A stretch of DNA of 64,000 bases, from NCBI GenBank assembly GCA_026225945.1, contig JAMJFZ010002307.1:5431001-5495000 (forward strand), in the 5' to 3' direction. The stretch's first letter is position 1; each line of letters starts with the position of its first letter. Made by a program: the position numbers and the translations under genes. Below are positions 54,930 through 64,000 of this stretch, in pieces. The stretch comes from Cricetomys ansorgei (taxonomy: Eukaryota; Chordata; Mammalia; Rodentia; Nesomyidae). The notes beneath the pieces are model-generated. The model searched no databases. It worked only from the letters and a program-made list of their open reading frames with translations, and was not told where the DNA came from.

Positions 54930-55775
54930 CCGCCTTAGGGTGGTGAAGATTTCTTTCTTCCTTTCTATCCTTCTTTTCTCTTTCCTGAGCTAGAGGGTAA
55001 ACAGGCGAGGTAGCGACCTGCCACACTCTGGCTCAGCGTCAGCCTTGAGTTCTAATGTTGGCTTCCCTCCACGATGGACTGAAACCTGTAGGCCAAGTAC
55101 ACCTCACAAGTCACTTTTAGTGAGTGCTTTTGTCACTGGAACAGAGAAATAAGCTAGGACAGTGATATATCGGAAGAAGGAAGTTCCGTGAAAAAAGGCA
55201 ACAATGCAATATGCCCCCTAAGTTAGCATGACCGCACAAACACCCGGTTTCCAGAAAAGGAAACAGTAATAAAGACAGCTGTACTTTTATTTCCTTTTCT
55301 TAGTTGGCTAATATGGATAATGTGATTTTACTCTCGGGTTAGACAGTAGATGGCGCTATAAGTTCGCCGTCCGAGAGCCCGGGTTTTGAATGCACACCAC
55401 CATGTAATTCATATTTAATATTTAAAGTCGTGTCTAATGCTGTCCCCAAAGTGAACGATTGCCTGTACAGAAACATACTGTGACTTATTCAGAATTTCTT
55501 TTAAGATTTTGAGAAGCTGCGTGTTTCATCTATGAGTATACTTAAGAATGTCTCTGAAGTTCTTCACAATAGTAAGGTGCACACACATGCATTTAATTCT
55601 GTGTAATAATTAACAAGTCCACCATTTCAGAGAGACATTACCCAAGGTGCAGACAGAACATTTCTCAGGCACTAACCAATGGGCTATGTCTCCAATATAT
55701 TTTAAAAGACCAATATTTTCCAAAATAAAATTGTAATTGACTCTGTTCAAAACAGTTCTGCTTGTCCCCCTTAAG
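54930..55775. other. Intergenic, no gene recognised
   Basis: Positions 55065-55165 resemble the tail of a repeat-Y-type element (cctgtaggccaagtacacc...gtcactggaacagagaaataagc). The rest is unclassified. Confidence 0.45.
55343..55359 (+). promoter_or_regulatory. Candidate CTCF-type motif
   Basis: ACAGTAGATGGCGCTAT matches the CTCF core CCAGTAGATGGCGC except for the first base. The local sequence looks unique. Motif match only. Confidence 0.4.
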
Positions 55776-55781
55776 CTCATT

Positions 55782-55783
55782 TG

Positions 55784-55834
<51 letters not shown>

Positions 55835-56035
55835 TGCTAGGGATTGAACTGAGGACCTTCTGTTTGCTAGGCAAGCACTCTACAGCTTAGCTACAACTCC
55901 TGTCTTTATTTACTTTTAAACTTTTGATTTTGGTCTCACTAGTTGCTCAGGCAGATTATATTTGTGATCCTCCTGCATCTGCCTCCCAAGTAGCTGGGCG
56001 TACAGCTAGGCATCACCAACTTGGCTTAGGCTTTT
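55782..56035 (-). repeat. (TTTA)n and B4 SINE, antisense
   Basis: (TTTA)n at 55784-55834, then gctagggattgaactgaggacc...gctaggcaagcactctacagcttagctaca (antisense ID), then gttgctcaggcagattat...ctgcctcccaagtagctgggcgtacagctaggcatcacc (antisense B1). An ID-B1 fusion. Confidence 0.85.
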
Positions 56036-57460
56036 GTCTTGTCTTTGAATGTGCAGCAGTGTTTAAAGTTTTAATGAGTTCCACTCTCTGCATATGGGTT
56101 TCAGACTTCAGGCCTCCTTCGGATGGACAGTGTACAAGCATGTCCTTGGCTCTCAGGACAGACACTTCTGGATTCCTCCATAGAGTTTTGTCTGTCTTCC
56201 TTGAGTTTTTCACTTCTCCCTGACCCGTGAGAGTGTCCCAGAGAACCACCTTCGTGGACTCCCTTTCCTTCTCTGTATGTGTTCCCTTAGTTGTATCATC
56301 TAGGTTTGTGGTTTTAATACAAATGTCCATAGTTTAAGTGCGGACTGTTTGTATGCTCTGAGCCACGTCCTCAGGACTTAATCGTATGGGAACTGCTGCA
56401 TCAAGTTAAGGGTAACCTGGTGTAGAGGAGCTCATTTTGGGTGTGTTACTTTGAGTTCTGTGTACCGTCTGTACAGTGACTATGCCCAACTTGACACCGC
56501 AACCCTGACTCCTCTTTGAATTCCACCCATGTAATTTAATTGCCTGTAAAAAAACTTCAAATTGGATGTGTTCAAAATTCCTCCTCTCATTCATCTCAGA
56601 TACTGTCAACTTCTTGTTCATCATTGTTCAAGCCAAAATGCAGACCGGTTTTAACTTACTTCTTTCCATCCTGCCTAGAATCCTGTTAGCCAGACCTTAC
56701 CTATTCCCAGGATCTGATCACCTCCAGGGCACCTGGAGTCCATCATCTTTTGCTTGAATTACTCAACCTTCCAACTTTGCAAGGACGAAGTCACATGATC
56801 CACCATCCATCCGCTCCACACTCTGTAGGAGCCTCAATCATTTGTAACAGATGCAAAGTGTTCTGGCACACAGCACTGGGGCCTGTGATTGTGACTGCTT
56901 TGAGCTCACCATTCTCTCCTCCGCTTCAGCCGGCTTGGCCTCTTGGAGGCTTGGTCAAACTCAGCAGTGCATTCCAATGTCCAGAACTCTGTGAGCCATC
57001 CCTTTCTCTGAGAGGCTCATGGTCTCCTCATGACACTCAGGATGTGCCCCCTTAAGGATAAATATAGTAAAATGTTTAACAAAACTTATTCGTTGCACCC
57101 AAACCAACTGCAGGACCAATCAGATAATCCAGTGTCTTAAACAGATCAGCAGTGCCTCAGTTCTGGGCCCATCTCTAAGGGAATCCTGCCTCACCCAGGG
57201 TTTATTAATTTTAGATAAAAACAGATTGGAAACATTTGTGTTAGGCCTCTGCATAACCTGGATCTGGAAATGTGAAGCTGGATTTTTCACATCAGCATGG
57301 CCCCTAAACGAAAACCAGAGCAATTTCCACACAATGGCACTACCTAAGAGGAGATTGTCAAATGGACCACACCAATTCTTTTTGGCTTCCTGTAAAAAAA
57401 TTGACTCTTCTCCTACCCTAAATTTGGAATGGGAAAAATAATATAATGAAGTCCTTTTTT
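56036..57460. other. Intergenic, no gene recognised
   Basis: No exon, RNA gene or named repeat was assigned. Open frames are short. Confidence 0.45.
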
Positions 57461-57705
57461 TTTTTTTTTTTAAAAGATTTATTTTGTGTGTGTGTGTGTG
57501 TGTGTGTCTGTATGTGTGTGAGAGTGTATGAGTGTGTAAGTGTGTGAGAGTGTATGTGTGTGTGTACACGAATGGCAGCCTTGCATGTGGAGGTCAGAGA
57601 ACAACTTGCTGGAGTCAGTTCTCTCCTTCCTACATGTCCCTGAGATTTGACGCAGGACATTTTAGGCATAGTGGCAAGCGCCCTTCCCTGGCTGAGCCAT
57701 CATCA
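57450..57705 (-). repeat. B3 SINE, antisense, with (TG)n
   Basis: T-run, aaaagatttattttg, (TG)n 57486-57508, tggcagccttgcatgtggaggtcagag, gagtcagttctctccttcc, ctggctgagccatcatcagccc. Confidence 0.75.
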
Positions 57706-57709
57706 GCCC

Positions 57710-59390
57710 AGAACCAAATACTTCTGTGTGAAGATGATTTTTCCTTTAGTCCCACAGTCAGGCCGACAGTGACCAAAGTCTGAAACACAAAGGACTCTTG
57801 AAGATCGTCTGGGGGATGAAATGGCACGTTCTCTTCCATACCTGGGTCTCTGGAGACAGCTAATGACCAGACAGAGCCCAGATTCCCTCTAGGTCCCTTT
57901 GCAGCAAATCCATCTGGGAAAGCATCCTTCCCTTGGTCCTTGAGTGGGGCTTGGAGTCACGCAAAGTCCCTTCCTCTCTCATGCCCTGGTGTTCATTGAG
58001 TGACTTTTTAGGCCCAGGGATGTTCTGCATCACTTTTATTTTGGGATAGCATGTCTTGAAACAGCTGGGGAGTGTTAATGACCCGGCCCAAGTGCTCAGG
58101 TCTGCACGTCCGCTCTCCCCAACCCTGCTCAAGGGAAATGTCCCAGGCTGCCGTTCTCACAACATAAACGGGATGCGCAGCCTGGGGATTGTCTTCAGTG
58201 GGAGAAGAGCTATTTTTCAAATTGGCTCTGGACCAAGTTCCAGGAAACGTGAAGCCATTGATTACATATGACTCCTTTTGGCCCTGGAGTAGAAATTATA
58301 CAAACATACAAGAACAACTTTTTGTTTTTTCCCACATTCTTTCATTTCCCTAGATATATTGTTTAAATTTGGACTGCCCTACCGCAAGTCCCACGGGAGC
58401 GATACTTCCCACATGTAAGAGATTTAGTTCAATCCTAGGTTGCTGAGGGACCAATTTTAAGGTCATGTAAAACAACCTCAGAAGTCCTCGTCTGCCTTTC
58501 TCCCGGGGAAGGGAAGGAAGAGAGTCTTAACCCAGAGTCTCTGTGAGTGGGTGAAAACCGTTTTCCTTGGCACCAGCTCTAGCACAGAGCACTCTTGCCC
58601 ATGGCTTCCTCAAATCCTCAAACACAAGAGAAAAGGCAAGGAGCCCCGAGATCCCAGCTTGCACATCTCCTACCAACAGCCACTCACAAAGATTGTCCTT
58701 CTGGAGCTAATGTAGTTGTTGGAGATTTAAAGTCGGACTCAGTCCTTGCTGTGAGCTGTGCGATCTAGCCTGGGAAGCGGAGTTCACACCTAACTCAAAC
58801 TCCACCAGCAAGCCAAGCATTCCCTTGAGCTCTTCCGCTCACTGACTTCAGGCTTGCTCACTTCTGCCACTCACAGGGATGGGGCAAATAAGCAAGTTCC
58901 GCCTTAGACTATGGCTGGTCCCACACCCTGAAAGAGAATTACTGTTTATCTGCCCTTAGAGACACTCTATTTTCTTATGTAATTCTATCCTAATCCAATG
59001 AAACTCAAATTGCATTTTCTTCTAAAAAAAAAAAAAAGAGAGAGAAAAGGATTGGGAGTGTAGGTATAACATTTGAAGGGTTTGGGCATGGGACTTTCTG
59101 TTTCTTTGCTGAACGTGACAGCCACTGTTGAGTCAGAACTCCATAGGTTTCTCCGTCCTCATCGTTCTAAGACTGAGAGAAAATTGATTATTTTTGTGCT
59201 ATGAGGACTCATGTCATGTCACACAAAGTCTTGGTGGCTAGCTATTTAGCTGTGAACCTTGACTCACAGCAAAGCCCATTGATCAGTTAATTGACCGTTA
59301 CTACATGCCAGATGTGTATGTGCATGTATGCGTATAATAGACAGATATTTAGTATATATATATGTATAGGTAAGATTTCTGTAGCACTTT
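57710..59390. other. Intergenic, SINE-poor
   Basis: No gene recognised. Apart from an adenine run at 59023-59037 the stretch lacks obvious repeats. Confidence 0.45.
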
Positions 59391-59394
59391 CTCT

Positions 59395-59475
59395 CTGCAG
59401 TGGTAGGGACTAAATCTAGGGCTTCCTGAATGTCAGGTAAGAACTCTACAACGGAGCTACAATTCCCAGCTTTAG
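59395..59475 (-). repeat. ID-like head, antisense
   Basis: gggactaaatctagggcttcctgaatgtcaggtaagaactctacaacggagctacaattcccagc. Confidence 0.65.
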
Positions 59476-59549
59476 AGTTGATCATTTTTAAAAGTTAAGA
59501 TTTTCAGCATGTAGTAATATCCTAATTTAATAAATTGTTAGGTTTAGTT

Positions 59550-59740
59550 CCTTTAAAAAAGATTTATCTATTCTACTTTATGAGTGTGTATATGTGCATT
59601 GTCTGGAGCCCGCAAAGGCCAGAAGAGGGCATGGGAGTTCTGGAACTGGAGCTACAGACGGTTGTGAGCTGTCCTGTGGGTGCTGGGAACTGAACTGCCT
59701 CTGCAAGAGTATCCAGGGCCCTTAACTTTTGAGCATCCAG
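59550..59740 (-). repeat. B3/B2 SINE, antisense
   Basis: aaaaagatttatctattctactttatgagtg, ggagcccgcaaaggccagaagaggg, ggagctacagacggttgtgagctgtcctgtgggtgctgggaactg. Confidence 0.88.
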
Positions 59741-60047
59741 GTTTAGTTCTTTATACAATATTTTGTTTGTCATTGGGTAGGAAATAGTTAACTTCATTAC
59801 ACAATGCATCGAAAATCTAATGATGCCAAGAGCCCAAAGTGGAAGGAGACACCCAACTCCCGTACCTCTGTTCTCTGACTGCCACATGCATACTGAGATG
59901 TGCACCAACCTACATTCACATGCTTGAAAATAATAATTTAAAAATAAAAACTATAAAATTTAGGATACATTTGTTTCTCAAAATGCAAGGAATTATGTAA
60001 AGGCCTGTTTTCATTCCCAGTTCCTAGCTGCCTCTCTTTTCTTCTCT

Positions 60048-60300
60048 CTCTGCTTTCTCTCTCTCTCTCTGTGTGTGCATGCGTGTGTATGTATGTGTAT
60101 GTCTGTGCATGTGTGTGTGTAGGTTGTGTGTGTATATGTGTGTATGTGTTTGTGTGTGTATGTGTGTGTGTGTATGCTTGTATGTGTGTGTATATGTCTA
60201 TATGTGTGAATATGTCTTTATGTGTGTGCTTGTTTATATATGTGTACTATGTATATTTGTGTGAGTATGTATGTATATTGTGTGTGTATGTATGTTTGTG

Positions 60301-60333
<33 letters not shown>

Positions 60334-60358
60334 TGTATGTGTTTATATGTGTATGTAT
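60048..60358 (+). repeat. Long TG/TATG-rich satellite-like tract
   Basis: About 310 bp of CT, then TGTGTATG variants, then a pure (TG)n stretch (60305-60332). The open frames across it (up to 133 codons, Cys/Val/Tyr-rich) are compositional. Confidence 0.92.
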
Positions 60359-60359
60359 A

Positions 60360-62005
60360 GAAACCAGACCTTTGAACTCAGAGGAAACAAGCAGATTGCA
60401 GAGCAGTATATTGGACAATTTTCTTATAAGTTTAGCCAAAGGCAGAAGGTAAAGATGATTATCATCTTCTAGTTCATTCATTTCCTAAGCTCAAGTGATT
60501 GTTTATATATGTATTTCCCTTTGATTATACAATGTAGTCTTGATTCTTACTTTCCAAAGTATGTTGCTAAAGAGGAGAGCCAGAGAGAGAGAGAGAGTGG
60601 AATATTTAGAATTCAACTTGCTGTTACTCTTTCCTACATAAGAGATAATGATGAACAGGTTGGAGACTTAACTAGTCACTTCAGCATGTCATCATTTCCT
60701 AGAAGAAGATAGTTTCCCAGGTCAGCTTTCAGTGCTTCCGGATTCTCCTGGGTCCTCTATTTCACCTTCCTGTGACGTTCCCTCAAGGTCTTGTAAATTC
60801 ACACACTGAAGTGCTGCAGGGCCCTAGAACTCAGTTCCCCAGCATCCCGCAAGAACACCAGTGGTGAGCAGAGCTGAAGATCCACCAGGGAGGCAAAGCA
60901 GGAACGTGGCCTCATACTAGGGCATGAATTTCAAAAGTTTTGCTTTGAAATGACAGAAAGTGAAGCTTCTTTTAGTCCAGAACAAAAGGGACAAGACCCT
61001 AGGTAGTAGTTTGAACCCCCTTCTGGGGAGAGGCCGGACGAGAGAAGGAGAAGGTGTTTTAAGGAAAGTCTGTGAACATGTCACGCAACATCAAGAGCAG
61101 AAATATCCATCTGAAGACCTTGGTGGAAGATCCATGTCACTGGTGTGAGATGGAACAGAGAAGTTACACACCACGGTAGCCCCATCCTGACTGGACAGAT
61201 GGACATCTGACATAGGTTCATGAGTGGCATCCTGGGAAGAAAAATAGAATCTTGCTCCTGAGTGCGTCTTGAGTTAACTCCATCTGGGTTAATTTGTTAG
61301 CTTTCAGCTTGCCCTCAGGTTTTGGCTAGCCTGTAACTCGCTGGTATTTCTGCCGTAGCTGCCATAGGGTGATTGGGAAGAAGCAGTGAGTTAATTGGGA
61401 AAGTATTTCACTAACTTTTCCCAGACAATTCTAAGAGCTTGTCCTTTAGGAAAATGTCCTCAAAGCGTAGAAATGTCTCGTGAATCAGTTTTACGTGTAG
61501 TAAAGAAGTTTTTTGCCATCAGCCCTCCGAGTGTGTCAGGGCAATGCGGCTCTATTTTTCTTACCCCAAGGAATAGCGACACACTTTCCCACAGGCATTT
61601 TGACTTTTTGACATTACATTGTGATCAAACTGTCATTAACATCTGTTTTTCAGCAAGGAGACATTCCCACAGTAGCATAAGCTTGGATGACTTTTCCACA
61701 CTGACAAGGTAATGGAAACACAAAGGCATGGGTTCATGAACCGACTCCTGGTGCGCGTGAATCGAAAGAACTTTGATCACTTTGCATAAACCTGATAGTG
61801 TGGATGGGAGGGCGAGGGGGAGGGTACACTTCCACAGCTGCATTTGTTGAAGGCCACAAAGAAGAAACAATCCGTCCATTTATTCAGATCCCCTACCCAG
61901 CTCTGTGGCTCTACTGCTCTTTGTAAGAACTCCTGGGATGCAAGGCATGCTGGGATTTAGTTGTTCCTATCTTTACTGCCTCTCGAAAGAGGATGGTTAT
62001 AGAAC
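60360..62005. other. Intergenic, SINE-poor
   Basis: No gene or named repeat recognised. Candidate for conserved non-coding sequence; untested. Confidence 0.4.
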
Positions 62006-62009
62006 TTAT

Positions 62010-62238
62010 TTTTTTTAAAGGTTATTTTCATTAATACTAATATCATTATGTGTAGGTGTGTGGGTCTGTGTGTAAGTATGTGCACATGAGTACAGGTGCC
62101 TGCAGAGGCCAGAGGTGTAGGAATTCCCAGGAGCTAGACACTTGTGAGCTGCTGGATGTGAGCGCTGAGAACAGCACTTGAGTCCTCTGGAAGAGCAGCA
62201 AATGATCTTAACCACTGAGCCTTCTCTCCAGCCCCAAG
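62010..62238 (-). repeat. B3/B2 SINE, antisense
   Basis: aaaggttattttcattaatactaatatcatta, gtgcctgcagaggccagaggtg, cacttgtgagctgctggatgtgagcgctgagaac, cactgagccttctctccagcccc. Confidence 0.88.
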
Positions 62239-62239
62239 A

Positions 62240-62810
62240 ATTTTTAGTAGATTTCAGTAGATCAAGTAGATAAAAAATTCAGGTGTCAGCAACTACTGAA
62301 CATTAGCTTGTTTCTCTAGTACCTCTTTACTATAGCCACTAAAGGGACTTTCTGTGCCCGTTGATCGAAATCTCTACCCATTCCTGCCACCAAAAGAAAT
62401 GAAACAGGGAGACAACACAGGGCTGTCTGTGATTGTCTTCATTTTAGATGGCTTCTTGATGGTGGTCTGCACACAGGAGCTTTCCACGGGCCCATAGACG
62501 TGTACACCATCCTATAACGTGTACATCAGATGCATGGATGCTTTAAAAGACACTACGATACCACACCCAAAGTAAGCATCCTTCAGAAAAGGCTGAGCAA
62601 AAGCCTTCTCTACAGTCGACCTGTGATGCTGACAAACTACAATTTTGTTTTTTAAGTGTGTGCAATTAAAAGCAAAAGCAACTGAATCTTAGGACTGGAA
62701 AACAACCCAGTATACCCAACTCACCTCGTTAGACACTTGTTTTCTCTTACGTGTAACCCCTCATCTGTTGCTTACAAGACATTTAATAAGACCCTCCGTC
62801 ACATGACTGA
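62240..62810. other. Intergenic, nothing recognised
   Basis: No exon or repeat recognised. Confidence 0.45.
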
Positions 62811-62814
62811 CTCT

Positions 62815-62960
62815 TTTCACTGCTGTGACGAGATAGCTAATGGAAAGAAATCTGAGGGAGGGAAGATTTAGTGCTCAGGCCCTGCATTCATGGGCGGAAC
62901 ATCAGGGCCCATGGGAGAGTGTGGCAGGGGCTGATCTTTGCTTCTTGTGGCACGGAAGGA
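62815..62960 (+). repeat. Rodent dispersed repeat Z-like fragment
   Basis: tcttttcactgctgtgacgagatagctaatggaaagaaatctgagggaggg, cagggcccatgggagagtgtggcagggg. A common rodent repeat opening. Family name uncertain. Confidence 0.5.
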
Positions 62961-63805
62961 GGAAAATAGGGAATTCGGGATGGAGCCAGGCATAAAACAG
63001 TCTCTAAAGACAGACCTCAGGGACTCACTTCCCTCACTCAGGCTCCCCTCTGACCTATGGTCGCCTCCCAGCAGTATATGCTCAATTCATCAAGGATGAA
63101 CTAATTCATTAACTCAGAGTCCTTCAATCTGGTAGTCTCTGGAGACGTCCTGTGCTGCACTAACCCGTAGGCACTTCTCAAGCTCGTCAACTTGATAGTC
63201 AAAATTCAACCATCACAGACCCGTCGCTCTCTGATAAGCGCTATGCTCAGGGCACTGAACAAAACAGACATTTGTGACCCCATGAAGCTGTCAGTCCCAC
63301 AGGACAGACAAAACTCAAGCACATGGTTATTGCAAATAAACACGTTATCTATAAAGTCTACTGTTCTTACAGGTTTTTACAGGACTAATTCTTCTAAATC
63401 GATTTCTGCCTCATGTGAGGGCAATGGAACCATCCTCACGGGGGTCTCCTTAGCTCTGTGCTGGGCTTTAAGCTGAGTATCTGGGGGACTGTTCTTGCTC
63501 ATTGAATTAATGATCGAGTTATCTTGATCTGAACCCTCTAAATGTAGCTTTATGTAAATTCTCACAATTCTGGTCAGCGCATGTGCCTGTGGGTACAACC
63601 TCTGATTCCCCTTATCCAGCGTGGTTGGGAGTGGGTAGGTGGATGGTGTTGTTATTTTCCTAGTGTCCAGAGGGGACGTGCAGGCAGATTCTAGTTCAGC
63701 CTAATAGGAGTGACAGCTGGGAAGGGCAATTCCTGTGTATGCGTAAGGGTGGAATTCATCCTTTCACAGGAAGTAGACCATTTCAAATGCTTTCAAGGCA
63801 AGATG
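62961..63805. other. Intergenic, nothing recognised
   Basis: The first part (to about 63210) may continue the preceding repeat. The rest is unclassified. Confidence 0.4.
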
Positions 63806-63807
63806 TA

Positions 63808-64000
63808 CTAGTTAGCTTTCCATTGCTGTAACAAAATTCCTGAGAAAATCAGTTTAAATGGGGTAATACTTAGTTTGACTTAAAGTGTCGGTCCACATTC
63901 ACTGGGCCCTGCTGTTTCTCTGGCCATAGAGAGGACAGAGCTGGGCCTCATATCTTTTTTTGTAAGGCCATTCATGCCTCCATGCAGACCACAGGCTCAT
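63808..64000 (+). repeat. Rodent dispersed repeat Z-like fragment, runs off the window
   Basis: actagttagctttccattgctgtaacaaaattcctgagaaaatcag. The same opening type as at 62815. Confidence 0.5.

Noticed and set aside
60071..60472. 133-codon Cys/Val/Tyr-rich open frame
   Set aside because: It is the translation of a TG/TATG microsatellite.
33460..64000. Abcc9 coding exons at the right side
   Set aside because: Expected from synteny beyond this side, but no transporter motif or convincing exon is seen within the window.

Overview
This is a 64 kb piece of a muroid rodent nuclear genome. The evidence is spliced genes with GT-AG introns, B1, B2/B3 and B4/ID-type SINEs, a rodent URR1-type hAT relic, several rodent LTR families, and long (GT)n, (TA)n and (TTCC)n microsatellites. 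It is not bacterial, and no CRISPR array or operon is present. The encoded CMAS protein has the 432-residue length I know for mouse and rat, but it seems to differ from the mouse sequence as I remember it at a few positions. Typical rat ID elements look scarce. I therefore do not name a species; another murid or a cricetid is possible.

Layout. (1) Positions 344-462 (+) hold the last coding exon of a cytosolic sulfotransferase, most likely Sult6b2, followed by its 3' UTR. (2) Positions 0.7-12.9 kb are intergenic and SINE-rich. They include an ERVK-like LTR with its primer-binding site (2.6-3.0 kb), an inverted pair of an unnamed repeat (8.4/10.9 kb) and a URR1-type transposon (11.2 kb). (3) Positions about 12.97-33.3 kb (-) hold the whole Cmas gene (CMP-N-acetylneuraminate synthase). 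All eight coding exons can be joined in frame into 432 codons, with a 3' UTR and polyA signal at the left and a CpG-island promoter at the right. (4) Positions 33.5-64 kb contain no gene I can support. They hold SINEs, MIR and L1 fragments, three solo LTRs (two with clear 4-bp target duplications), a duplicated LTR-like repeat (36.5/38.8 kb), and a broken betaretroviral (IAP-like) gag remnant at 53.9-54.8 kb.

The two genes are convergent, tail to tail, about 12.3 kb apart. This agrees with the Sult6b2-Cmas order I know from mouse chromosome 6. Cmas activates sialic acid for all sialylation; the sulfotransferase is functionally unrelated.

The most informative non-genic structure is in Cmas intron 1. 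It is a 2.4 kb minus-strand ERVK-like provirus (26602-29021) with a perfect 6-bp target duplication, two LTRs, a primer-binding site, a polypurine tract, almost no coding potential, and a second solo LTR nested in its 5' LTR. I also found a strong CTCF-type motif carried at the edge of a solo LTR (42.1 kb) and a ZNF143/THAP11-type site in the Cmas promoter. I did not find a new biological system in this window.
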